A DNA stretch of 64,000 nt from a virus, in IMG/VR virus record IMGVR_UViG_3300008459_000031, positions 1 through 64,000 of that record; one strand, written 5' to 3'. Under the pieces are notes generated by a model that ran no database searches, was not told where the DNA came from, and saw only the letters and a list, made by a program, of their open reading frames with translations. Every line of letters begins with the position of its first letter. The first letter of the stretch is position 1. A program made the translations under genes and the position numbers. This document shows, piece by piece, positions 46,501 through 53,963 of the stretch.

Positions 46501-48456
46501 ACTCTGACCTATAATGGTTTTATTTCCTTGAGTTCTTTTAGCATAATAAACTTTATATCCCTGTATCTGTTCTAAAATAAATTTAGGGATACGTATATTT
46601 CCAAGCTTTATCCCTAATATTCTTACCTCTTCTTCGAATCTAACACCACCATCATTGAATGTATTTGAATTTATATTCGGGGTAGAGAAGTCTTCATTCT
46701 GCTTAATGTAAGAATAAGTTGCATTTTTATTAGATGGTAACTTATGGTGACGAACCTTTTGACCTCTTAATGTTCCAGCTATGACTGGATTACCTGATAC
46801 ATCAGTAGTCCATACATCAAAGTCATCGGTATTTGGGTAGAATTCATTTTGATTTTCCCAGAATGCAGTACTTTGAAATGGTGCAATTATACTAGTATCT
46901 AGATATTGAAATACTCTAGAATCTGGATTTGATGCAATAACCTCTCCTGGTCTAAAATTAACTTGAGCTCCAGGAGCCACATTTGGAGATGTCATTAAAT
47001 CTCTTTCATATTCTGCTACTACATTTCTACCTGGGATATGGTAAGCATATGACTCTGATCCATCTTTTAGTATGAACGATATGTAGAAAGCATATACTTC
47101 CCCTCTTCTATATGTCTTCTTTTTGAATAATAACTCTTCTACATCTCTGTAACCTTTGCTTGTCCCTAACTGCACTGGCTTAATTACATCATGTATGTAT
47201 GGGAATATTTCAGCCCTAGCTGCATAATCCTGATGCACTAGTCTAGTATATCCTTCATTTATATTGAAGATGTCATACAGTCTAGGATCAAACTTTTCAA
47301 TAGTCTCAACCTGTGCAGTAAGCTGAATACTGTTTGCAAATCTTTGATACCCTAAATCTTTTCTAGCAGTTAGGTTAGCTGCATATAATCTATTGTCTAA
47401 TTGAGTTATAGATTTAGCAGTTAAGTATCTAACTTTATCTATTACAGCTTCTTCCAATGAAGACTGAGCTGCATTTTCTATTCCACTATAAACTATTTCA
47501 ACTTCGTTTGGTAGTAAATTACCTACTGCAATTTTGTTTATTTCAACAGGTTCTAGTTTGTATACAAATTCGGCTTCTCCGATTCTCTGTACTATATAAG
47601 GAACTACGTACTTATAATCTGTATTTAGATTATTGAGAATCCATTTAATTGACTTATTAGTTTGAGACTCATTAGGGGAACCACTGATAATTTCTCTTGG
47701 GATGGTATCCTCATTAGATTGCACAATGTACACAGGATTTGATAATGTGAGTACATTAGTTTCAGTAAAATCTTTGTCTGCATAAGCTACCCCTAAAAAA
47801 TAAGTTCCACTTTCTACTCCACCACCTTGTAATATTTCAAGAGTTTTAAACTCTGGAATTCTACCTGAATCTAAGAATAGGTTTAGTGATGATATATTAA
47901 CTGGATTTAAGTTATCGTATAATGCACTTTCGGAACCTCCGTTATTTATATGTAACAGTTGCCTTGTAACATCTAAAACTCTTACAGGATTATATTCGTT
48001 TATATAGGATATACCTGTATTTGGTTCTTCTATTTCTGAATATTTGTTATCAGTAAAATATATAATATTGTTTCCAGTTGGGGAAACTCTAAAATCTCCA
48101 GTAACTGGATGTTCTTTATCAAAATTAAGATGTCCTCTAGCTGATGTAGGGGTTGTTAATAATAGAAGTGTAGATACATGAGTAGATGTGTTTATATGGA
48201 ATATAGCCGAATCGTCTCCATTAACAGCAAATATTATAAAGTTATCATCTGACAAAGCAATTTGCCCTACTGGCTCATATAAGTCATCTTTAAATTTTAA
48301 AGAAGAAACAAAGCTATTACCATACTCTGAAGTTATTGAACCCTTTTGGTTTTCAAGTATTGCATTCAAAGCATCTCTGTACGTATTATCGATTTGATCG
48401 ATACGTCCAGTATCTTTGTTCATTCCTTTTATAAACTTAATATCTTGTCCAGCCAT
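43585..48456 (-). CDS. large tail protein, possible stabilisation/muzzle type (1623 aa)
   Basis: Beta-rich throughout. The N-terminus KFIKGMNKDTGRIDQIDNTYRDALNA is a start I associate with crAss-like tail stabilisation proteins. The next 500 residues have regularly spaced strand-turn patterns compatible with a beta-propeller (P22 gp10/T7 gp12 style). Later parts are Asn/Tyr/Gly-rich, as in surface-exposed tail nozzle proteins. In the phicrAss001 structure a large protein from the corresponding gene position forms the muzzle at the tail tip; I infer the same here. The gene follows the 297-aa neck protein by ten bases. Confidence 0.7.
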   Translation of the reverse strand: MAGQDIKFIKGMNKDTGRIDQIDNTYRDALNAILENQKGSITSEYGNSFVSSLKFKDDLYEPVGQIALSDDNFIIFAVNGDDSAIFHINTSTHVSTLLLLTTPTSARGHLNFDKEHPVTGDFRVSPTGNNIIYFTDNKYSEIEEPNTGISYINEYNPVRVLDVTRQLLHINNGGSESALYDNLNPVNISSLNLFLDSGRIPEFKTLEILQGGGVESGTYFLGVAYADKDFTETNVLTLSNPVYIVQSNEDTIPREIISGSPNESQTNKSIKWILNNLNTDYKYVVPYIVQRIGEAEFVYKLEPVEINKIAVGNLLPNEVEIVYSGIENAAQSSLEEAVIDKVRYLTAKSITQLDNRLYAANLTARKDLGYQRFANSIQLTAQVETIEKFDPRLYDIFNINEGYTRLVHQDYAARAEIFPYIHDVIKPVQLGTSKGYRDVEELLFKKKTYRRGEVYAFYISFILKDGSESYAYHIPGRNVVAEYERDLMTSPNVAPGAQVNFRPGEVIASNPDSRVFQYLDTSIIAPFQSTAFWENQNEFYPNTDDFDVWTTDVSGNPVIAGTLRGQKVRHHKLPSNKNATYSYIKQNEDFSTPNINSNTFNDGGVRFEEEVRILGIKLGNIRIPKFILEQIQGYKVYYAKRTQGNKTIIGQSGVHPSNPILAANLSLEINDAKKGPYFNVWYSRGDLLKEGITQRDTAWAPNDYEGYSVFKFHDFNLLRKKHTLATATHVDIQYIVTMQNWQGNYKGAQKDDDGYYPTFRAGHGDDEYAWVHPDLGNTNNFDVNEDDPAYDVIGPTSMLGNVFIGAKYWAPTNVSDVRNPAQYLTNLQTVFTIAPESATYISGLTFLKNISATGFKGASYIVNNVGESGIAIGLDSGLPALYGYGGDNWSDNVEYDYINKMPFIAGLTAKGRPNVYLVNLCSAKTDVFEPFDQQLLVSTGYYKSTLTVDTVTGEDTANSKLNYYLGTESDTIFGGDTYIVRYGYRTTAQSFALAYFKKGDNAEGSAGPDDQIYGDIPFDIPTGYTGDYHVLWSAGNELQRLATIDNSSNWYNGDVNPYTTLYQFIVESDDNINFRHCGDVEKGVSPANSAYFDKFTAADVLYKSPLYDLTKMDNLLYEDQYSAQQDKRVTVPFPKKERSTNLYPNRVIRSNVQDGNFSDAYRYFLGLDYKDFAQSKGEINNIFALDSLLYIHTQRSLFRTKGKQNVELADASQAYIGSGDLFAQEPDEIVQSSEGFLGNYNLLSSLVTKDGYVFISRKTRKIFLIQQKVNDLSDLGMDVWSRENIPFVLENYGINLDGLDFNLDAPTGNFGFITTYDPLFKRIIITKQELIPTDKFLTEWELDKVQFDQANNQFINGTVNPPTGHPIVIEEGIWFKKGGWTISFSTDFSVWASRHSYTPPLYAFNSKYLYSFDQESPSNFFVHNNPSTPGSFYNNIYNFEFEFVYTGESTTSTSGVVSTTKALNKIFTSLSYVADVVTKKRETLPEVKQQFSTGFTEFYVYNTTQISGYKDITYLQNIRKVDNSWVTNDFRDLSKIEFNTSMDQNQITVQGDIYSGTYTPTNTEFMFTSEGIINSDYLDLTKPWYEQRKFVDKFIAIRLISNNKAGNLINLYTAKAAYRISNR

Positions 48457-48466
48457 TACTTATATA

Positions 48467-49360
48467 TTAATAGTACCCTCTACCGTATGATCCCCTGTTT
48501 AATTCTTCTCTTGTTCCTAAGTTTTCAAAGAAGTTTGCATGTCTATTTAAGTTAGGGATAAGTCTAACCCATTGATTCATAAACGATTCATACTTATCGA
48601 TACTTGGGAAGTTAGCTTGATTACGAGCTTGAGTGCAATAGAATTTCCATTTAGCATCTGCAAAGTCATATCCAATTCCATTCATAGATGGGGTATATCC
48701 CCCTAATAGCATTTGTTTGTATATATACCAGAACATAGCTTCTTTATAGCTAATATCGTCTGGAACCATTGGATAACAATCTTCATCTACTGGAAATGCT
48801 GTATAGCTCAAACAAATCTGCCCATCTTGAAAAGATGTCTTGATATAATCCCCATCTACAGTATAAGTTTCTTTAGCCTTAGCAAATTGATTTACACATT
48901 CTTCACAGTGGATATGTGCAGGGAATGTACTTGTACCATATTGCAATGGAGTTAGTGGTTGGCTAGAGTTTAAGTATAGATTTTCAAGAACAGCCATTCT
49001 TGCATTTAGCTGTCTTAACTCATAATTATATCCTATTGCATCATTTGGATTAGCTACAATAAGTGCATTCAGCTCATCTATCTTTTCAGATATAGCTGTG
49101 AATTCTGTGGATATCTCAGGAGTTACAGCATTATTAATAGCTATCTGATTTATGTAATATAAGTCAGTAGGCATTAATGCTTTAAAGTTAGCTATTGTTA
49201 AAACACATCCTTTTGTAAGCAATTGTGGAGCTGCCCCGATATGTTCTAAAGCTTCCCCAATCCACTCAATTGAATCATCAAGCCAGTTATCTCCAGGAGG
49301 TTTTAAGTCCCTCATAACCTTCCTTACGATTGCTTTACTAGATATTGTTTTCTGTATCAT
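48467..49360 (-). CDS. neck/ring protein, possible tail-tube adaptor (297 aa)
   Basis: A helical N-terminal half (RKVMRDLKPPGDNWLDDSIEWIGEALEHIGA) and a compact beta C-terminal half with four Cys. The N-terminal DW..DSIEWI.EAL.HIG pattern resembles head-to-tail connector proteins of podoviruses (P22 gp4, T7 gp11 type). In crAss-like phages genes just before the large tail protein encode ring proteins beneath the portal. Its start overlaps the previous gene by four bases (ATGA). The fold assignment is by pattern and context. Confidence 0.65.
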   Translation of the reverse strand: MIQKTISSKAIVRKVMRDLKPPGDNWLDDSIEWIGEALEHIGAAPQLLTKGCVLTIANFKALMPTDLYYINQIAINNAVTPEISTEFTAISEKIDELNALIVANPNDAIGYNYELRQLNARMAVLENLYLNSSQPLTPLQYGTSTFPAHIHCEECVNQFAKAKETYTVDGDYIKTSFQDGQICLSYTAFPVDEDCYPMVPDDISYKEAMFWYIYKQMLLGGYTPSMNGIGYDFADAKWKFYCTQARNQANFPSIDKYESFMNQWVRLIPNLNRHANFFENLGTREELNRGSYGRGYY

Positions 49361-49860
49361 GATCTATACTTAGGTGTTCTTTTCTTAAATTTTAAATAAG
49401 CTATATCATCAGATTTCAACAATGCTGTTAATTTTTCTTTATTCCCTTTAAGTCCACGAGTTGGATCAAATCTATATGCTGACTTGTTTTTAAGCAAGCA
49501 TTTATACTTTGCCCAGTGGTATTTACAGTAATACTTGTCAGTATAGTAAATCTGCCACTTTTCTCCTTCTCCTGTTAAAGAGTCATAAAGCTTAACACCT
49601 TTGTCAATTAGCTCCTTTTTATATCGGTTGGTCTCAGCCCAATCTACTGATTTGTTTCTTGGGTCTCGATCCACTTTTCTAATTGACAAAGTTCCGAGGT
49701 TATTTTGCATATTGAACTCATAACCGTCAAGTATAGTATCAATAATGCCAAGGTTAAACTCGGAACAAATGTCATAGAAAGTTTTGAAACTTATTTGTTC
49801 CTCTGCTTTCTCATTATAATCTTTATGTATAGTTCTTAACGTGTGTGATTTGGTTTGCAT
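49357..49860 (-). CDS. conserved small virion-block protein, possibly DNA-binding (167 aa)
   Basis: Very basic, with a recognisable conserved core: FNLGIIDTILDGYEFNM, NLGTLSIRKV and SAYRFDPTRGLKG. Crassvirales genomes encode a small protein of this type among the tail genes, sometimes annotated as an integration host factor-like or transcription factor-like subunit. The positive charge suits DNA or RNA contact, perhaps near the portal channel. The start at ATG 49860 was chosen over an in-frame GTG at 49872 that overlaps the gene before. Confidence 0.6.
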   Translation of the reverse strand: MQTKSHTLRTIHKDYNEKAEEQISFKTFYDICSEFNLGIIDTILDGYEFNMQNNLGTLSIRKVDRDPRNKSVDWAETNRYKKELIDKGVKLYDSLTGEGEKWQIYYTDKYYCKYHWAKYKCLLKNKSAYRFDPTRGLKGNKEKLTALLKSDDIAYLKFKKRTPKYRS

Positions 49861-49865
49861 TCTAA

Positions 49866-50672
49866 TCAACACTTTTTACCACCCATCTTTTTCTTACCTG
49901 CAGCAGCCATTTCTTGAAAACGTGATTTACCGTATTTCTTACGACCTACACTAGCAGCAATAGCTTTAGCAGACTCTTCAGATTTACCTTTGCTTTTTAG
50001 TTTCCCAACTAAAGCAGCAAATCTTCCACCACCACCTGGCTCCATAGATTTAGCTCCACCCTTTTTCTTTTTACCTAATGCCTCTTCTGCTGCTTTTCTC
50101 ATATCATAGTCATAGTCAAATGTTACAGGTCCATAAGACATTGGGTCGTTACTATTAGCAAAAGGATCAGATAGAATTCCTTCTACACCAGATGATACTC
50201 TCCAATCATTAATTTTTTCCTTGGTCTTTTCTTTTACTAAATTTCTTGCTCGTTCTCGATTAGCTTTTTCAGTCACCTGCTGTTTAGTAGAAGGTTTTTT
50301 AGCTCTTTCTTTCATATCAGCCCTTACCTCTGCAGCAGATAGTTTTTTATCTTTATTAGTGTCGGGATTACCTCCTTGCTCATATTTCATCATACCACCT
50401 TTTTTCATTTGTGGTGCTCCGAAAGATAGTTCTTTGTTTTCTTGGATAAAAGATTCACCTTCCATTTTGGCTTCTTTCATCACTTTTTTCTTAGAGGTCT
50501 TCTTGCCTCCTTTTTTATACATTGAGTTCATGTTTTCTTCTTTTTTAATTTTAGATTCTTGCTTAAGCATATCTTTAGTAGGTTCTTTACCAGATCCTTT
50601 ATTGGCACGAATATTATCCCAAAGTCCTCTTTGAGAGTATGACCCATCTTTTCTTTTAATCATTTTCTTCAT
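49866..50672 (-). CDS. Lys-rich virion protein with repeated Gly-Gly motifs (268 aa)
   Basis: Predicted mostly disordered, with over a fifth Lys. Gly-Gly motifs in a basic context recur (YKKGGKK, MKKGGMM, KKKKGGAK, KKMGGKKC at the very C-terminus), plus EQGGN. The C-terminal 60 residues (FAALVGKLKSKGKSEESAKAIAASVGRKKYGKSRFQEMAAAGKKK, given here in part) match a short conserved phage module that likely binds DNA. It is probably a minor head protein or internal basic protein that neutralises packaged DNA. Overlaps the following membrane protein gene by 17 bases. Confidence 0.65.
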   Translation of the reverse strand: MKKMIKRKDGSYSQRGLWDNIRANKGSGKEPTKDMLKQESKIKKEENMNSMYKKGGKKTSKKKVMKEAKMEGESFIQENKELSFGAPQMKKGGMMKYEQGGNPDTNKDKKLSAAEVRADMKERAKKPSTKQQVTEKANRERARNLVKEKTKEKINDWRVSSGVEGILSDPFANSNDPMSYGPVTFDYDYDMRKAAEEALGKKKKGGAKSMEPGGGGRFAALVGKLKSKGKSEESAKAIAASVGRKKYGKSRFQEMAAAGKKKMGGKKC

Positions 50673-50883
50673 CTTTCGAAGTATTAAGCATTTGACGTTC
50701 TTTTCTAGCTTTTAAAGCTCTTTCTATATTGAACCATATAAGAGTTCCTCCACCTACTATTCCTATAATCCAACTGATACTATTGGTTAACATAGCCCAG
50801 GAGAAAGTTCCCCAGATTATATTAAGTCCTATCCATTCTCCGTATTCAGTCAATTTCTGTGTATCTAAATTAAAGTTTGTCAT
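50656..50883 (-). CDS. small two-helix membrane protein, possible holin (75 aa)
   Basis: Two adjacent hydrophobic segments (about residues 18-32 and 34-52, the second with GIVGGGTLIW) are followed by a strongly charged C-terminal tail (RALKARKERQ...KDEEND). This is the layout of a small class II-type holin or a virion membrane protein. It is in the middle of late structural genes, as phage holins often are, but no endolysin was recognised beside it. The second helix has the Gly-rich face that helps helix packing in the membrane. Confidence 0.55.
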   Translation of the reverse strand: MTNFNLDTQKLTEYGEWIGLNIIWGTFSWAMLTNSISWIIGIVGGGTLIWFNIERALKARKERQMLNTSKDEEND

Positions 50884-50894
50884 TTGATTAAAAG

Positions 50895-51158
50895 TTAAGA
50901 CCAGTTGCTACAACTGCCACAGTTCCAGATTCTTAGTGATTTATTAATTCTTGATTGAGGATCATTAGCAGTCTTTGCAGAAGTAAGACGACGTTTCATT
51001 CCACACATTCTAGAGCAGAATGAGTTTCTCCTTTTACCACCTTTAGGTTGAGGGGCTTTTAGGTTAGAGCCAGGGTTCTCTCTTTCGTAAGATTTTCTAC
51101 CTTTTTCGTTTAATCCTCCTTTGGGATTTTTACCTGCTTTATTTTGCCAAGCTGCCAT
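50895..51158 (-). CDS. DUF6321-like Cys- and Arg/Lys-rich small protein (87 aa)
   Basis: Has the pattern KAGKNPKGGLNEKGR then SFCSRMCGMKRRLTS and NDPQSRINKSLRIWNCGSC, which I recognise as the DUF6321 family found in tailed phages. Four to five Cys in the last 40 residues suggest a metal site. It is basic, presumably nucleic-acid-bound or part of the head. ATG at 51158 is preferred to a GTG at 51164. Two Lys-Gly-Gly motifs (NPKGGL and PKGGKRR) are shared in style with its neighbours. Confidence 0.75.
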   Translation of the reverse strand: MAAWQNKAGKNPKGGLNEKGRKSYERENPGSNLKAPQPKGGKRRNSFCSRMCGMKRRLTSAKTANDPQSRINKSLRIWNCGSCSNWS

Positions 51159-51176
51159 AGTCACAAAGTTATAAAA

Positions 51177-51890
51177 TTATTCTGGTTGTACGTTAGGATT
51201 TTGTTGAATTTGTGGAGCATTAGGTGTTAAATCTTGCATACGGTCCGTAGACGTGTCTGCAAATGTTCCAGCTAATAGTCTTAATTCTCCAGCCATCATA
51301 CCTTGTGTAATAGCTTGAACCATATCCATAGGCATAGGAAAGTCGGTATTGTCTGTATAACAAGCATTACCGTTACAATCAGTAAAATTAGAAACGTCCT
51401 CAGGATTTTCAAAAATACCTCTGAGATTAACATACTTAGCTCCTTTAGGGTTTAAGATATAAAGATAATCCTCAATCATATAAGCTTTAGGATTATTTTT
51501 AGTGTGCTTGTCATATCCAATATAAGCTACTTCATAAGGCTTAATCATCTGATATCTTCCAATACCTGTTACATCCCCTACATATGTAATAGCTTCTTCA
51601 AAGTTAAATCTTACAGTTCTTGGAATTTTATTTACACTACGATATGCAGGACATTCTATATCTATGTTACAACATTTTGATAAATCAACTTGCTTAAGTT
51701 CTACACATCTTAAATCTTGTTCTAAATGTCTAGTAACCAATCCATTACGTGCATAGTCACGACGTATGAATACAGCACGATAGTGCTTAATATTAAATTT
51801 TATTTGGTCGATAGATATATTCTCATCTTGAGAACTTCTACCACCTCTAAAAGAGTTAAGCAGGTTGTATGCAATTTCGTCTAAAGTCAT
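51177..51890 (-). CDS. conserved neck/ring protein (237 aa)
   Basis: Reads as an alpha/beta protein: a helical start (TLDEIAYNLLNSFRGG...ISIDQIKFNIKHYRAVFIRRDYARNG), then beta strands with paired Cys (C71, C77/C83 region) and a Cys pair in DCNGNACYTD. The start is typical of head-tail connector-like proteins in marine and gut podoviruses. Found between the phosphoesterase and a DUF6321 gene. Its C-terminus is Asn/Gln/Pro-rich and likely flexible. Assigned to the neck from gene order in related phages. Confidence 0.6.
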   Translation of the reverse strand: MTLDEIAYNLLNSFRGGRSSQDENISIDQIKFNIKHYRAVFIRRDYARNGLVTRHLEQDLRCVELKQVDLSKCCNIDIECPAYRSVNKIPRTVRFNFEEAITYVGDVTGIGRYQMIKPYEVAYIGYDKHTKNNPKAYMIEDYLYILNPKGAKYVNLRGIFENPEDVSNFTDCNGNACYTDNTDFPMPMDMVQAITQGMMAGELRLLAGTFADTSTDRMQDLTPNAPQIQQNPNVQPE

Positions 51891-51892
51891 CT

Positions 51893-53071
51893 TTATTTAA
51901 CGTTACTTTGTAAATATCCATCTAATCCTTCGTCGTAGTTATAAATAAATCCTTGTGCTGATCTTAGAGATTCGTATCCCATCATTTTATGCCAATCATC
52001 TGATGCACATATTGATGGTACTACTCTCACTTTTACTCCCCTAAATTCATTTACTTGTTCTTTATGAAAATGCCCAACATGAGCTTCTCTATAAGAACAT
52101 CTAGCAAACATTTCAGGCTGTTCTGTAGCCATTATTAGTGGTAGGTCTGCAAACTTTTCTTTATCTCCATGAGTATATAAAATCATATTTTTACCATACT
52201 CAAAATACTTACGTGAGGCAGGAGTATTATCAACAGTTACGTTATCATCATTTCTGTACCACCCAGCTAAAACATCTCCTGCATAAAACATTCTCTCGAA
52301 ATCGTGGTTTCCTGGTACAACAATAATTTGGACTGGAGCATACTGCTTTAAATAATCGACAGCTTTTACAATTAGTTGCCAATATCCTCTAAAGGTTGAT
52401 CTCCAGTGAAGTACATCTTGCTGTGGAGTTCCTTTAGTTGTAGCCATTCTCATACCTTCAGAATTCATTCCATCATTACCGATAGGAAGTACAATCTTTT
52501 GTATGTTTAATCCTGTGGCTTTATCCATTAAATCTTGGATAGTATCTAAAAATTGATTCTCCATTGCTTCTACAGAAAGTTCTGTTAACTTGCCGTAATG
52601 GATATCTGGAAGAGATATTTCGTAAGCAATATGCCCATGTTTTGGTTTAGTGCTATTATGATAAGCATGTATACCTATGTACTGTGTTGGACTGTATGTT
52701 GCTGCAAACTCTTCAATCTCTTTCTTTATATCTTCAGAGTTTCTATCATTTTTAGTTACTACTGAGAACCTTTGTTCCCCTTTCATATTCTGCCAGTATT
52801 TGACAGAATTAATATTTGCTGGGTCTATCCCATTGTTTTTGATATACTCTTCAAATTCTGTAATTGTATTAGAGTTATCATTTGATAATTCAATCTTAAT
52901 TAACTTATCTGCAGTGATATTACTAACTTTATTAAGAGTAATCTTCACTGCTCTTATAGCTGCTACAGCTGTTTGTAATGAAACGTTAAACTTTTTCGAT
53001 ACTCTAGCAGGCCCAGCTTTTAAGTAGCCAGGCTTGCTTTCAAGTATCGATATTAGTTTTTGAAGTTTCAT
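51893..53071 (-). CDS. HTH-fused calcineurin-like metallophosphoesterase (392 aa)
   Basis: Binuclear metallophosphoesterase with the complete motif series: DIH at 156-158, GND at 198-200, GNHD at 254-257, H301 in THGDK, and GHFH at 333-336. This fits an SbcD/Mre11-like nuclease, a 2',3' phosphoesterase or a protein phosphatase. The first 45 residues form a probable winged helix-turn-helix (RVSKKFNVSLQTAVAAIRAVK), which favours a DNA-directed enzyme. Unlike most such nucleases it is encoded among structural genes, between two small virion genes with a one-base overlap. It may be packaged, or process DNA during packaging. The activity is inferred from motifs. Confidence 0.85.
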   Translation of the reverse strand: MKLQKLISILESKPGYLKAGPARVSKKFNVSLQTAVAAIRAVKITLNKVSNITADKLIKIELSNDNSNTITEFEEYIKNNGIDPANINSVKYWQNMKGEQRFSVVTKNDRNSEDIKKEIEEFAATYSPTQYIGIHAYHNSTKPKHGHIAYEISLPDIHYGKLTELSVEAMENQFLDTIQDLMDKATGLNIQKIVLPIGNDGMNSEGMRMATTKGTPQQDVLHWRSTFRGYWQLIVKAVDYLKQYAPVQIIVVPGNHDFERMFYAGDVLAGWYRNDDNVTVDNTPASRKYFEYGKNMILYTHGDKEKFADLPLIMATEQPEMFARCSYREAHVGHFHKEQVNEFRGVKVRVVPSICASDDWHKMMGYESLRSAQGFIYNYDEGLDGYLQSNVK

Positions 53072-53511
53072 TATTCTGAAATCCAGATATTAGCTATTAC
53101 TCTTACCTTTTGAATATTTTTAACAATAGCTCCTAAAGAGTCATGAGTATACTCAGAATCTATTTTTATATCAATTACTTCAGCTAACACTGTAGCTAAC
53201 GAAGTTGAAAAAGCCGCATCTATGTCACCTAGAATTGTACCTAATTGTGATGGAAGATTATCATTCAAAATAGCAGATGAGTAAAAAGTTACACCTCTAG
53301 TTCCAGGAGCATCTATTCCTATTTCTATAACCATTTGATCATATACTACAGGAATACTAGCTCCAAATTCTGAAGGTTTTTTAAAACTTCTAAAATCCCC
53401 AGCTGCAGGTTTTCCGTAGTTACTGCCATTATCTACCCAAAAAGGAATAATAGGAGTTGCTGTATTAGATACGATATTGCTGAGCAATATTTCTTCGTTA
53501 GTTTGTGCCAT
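53071..53511 (-). CDS. hypothetical virion-block protein (146 aa)
   Basis: Beta-rich N-terminal half followed by a helical stretch (GTILGDIDAAFSTSLATVLAEVIDI) and a last beta strand with basic residues (IVKNIQKVRVIANIWI). The mix and size are like head completion or tail-terminator proteins, whose fold is an antiparallel sheet with helices. No motif proves this. Its stop and the phosphoesterase start share one base, so they are translationally linked. Confidence 0.55.
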   Translation of the reverse strand: MAQTNEEILLSNIVSNTATPIIPFWVDNGSNYGKPAAGDFRSFKKPSEFGASIPVVYDQMVIEIGIDAPGTRGVTFYSSAILNDNLPSQLGTILGDIDAAFSTSLATVLAEVIDIKIDSEYTHDSLGAIVKNIQKVRVIANIWISE

Positions 53512-53516
53512 TTTAT

Positions 53517-53945
53517 CTAGTTTATTAATTTTATTATAGTTTCTATTTGAGTAGCAGAAAGAGATTCTGGCAAAATCTTTTCATTAATCATTTTAAGTTC
53601 AAGAGTAGCCTCTTTATCTAACTCTGCATTTACAGCAGCTAGTTGTTCTTTTCTTTTCTCTACTACTTCTTTGTTCTGTTCTTCAAAAGCTTTTAATCCA
53701 GCTTCGTCTTCTGCATCAATAAACTTTTTAGCTTCAATAGCTACTTGCACAAATTCTTCTGACGGCTTAGCTAATTCTTCTAAAGCATCTAAATGTGTTT
53801 TAATAACTTCACAATTTTTAAGTACTATTAAAGCATATTTTACTCCCTTCTCTCCACGAGTTTCATGTAACACTTGATACATGTTTAGAAACTCTCTGTT
53901 AGTTGCAGTAATCATTACTCCGTACTTTTCTGTTTGGTTTTGCAT
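53517..53945 (-). CDS. helical/coiled-coil virion-block protein (142 aa)
   Basis: Nearly all helical and acidic. The central third (EEFVQVAIEAKKFIDAEDEAGLKAFEEQNKEVVEKRKEQ, read in part) forms a probable coiled coil. Possible roles are scaffold, chaperone or tail assembly protein; nothing specific was recognised. It ends in a TAG stop, which shows that TAG terminates in the late block. It lies between the fibre-like gene and the 146-aa gene. Confidence 0.55.
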   Translation of the reverse strand: MQNQTEKYGVMITATNREFLNMYQVLHETRGEKGVKYALIVLKNCEVIKTHLDALEELAKPSEEFVQVAIEAKKFIDAEDEAGLKAFEEQNKEVVEKRKEQLAAVNAELDKEATLELKMINEKILPESLSATQIETIIKLIN

Positions 53946-53963
53946 ATATATTTATTTTTGGTT

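Noticed and set aside
49861-49872. GTG start adding four residues to the 167-aa protein
   Set aside because: It overlaps the stop of the previous gene, while the ATG at 49860 is well placed after it.
53517-53945. Possible stop-codon reassignment (TAG to Gln or TGA to Trp), known from some crAss-like phages
   Set aside because: TAG ends the 142-aa late gene and TGA ends the 268-aa and 167-aa late genes, while the giant genes run open without in-frame TAG or TGA. All three stops also end plus-strand genes.
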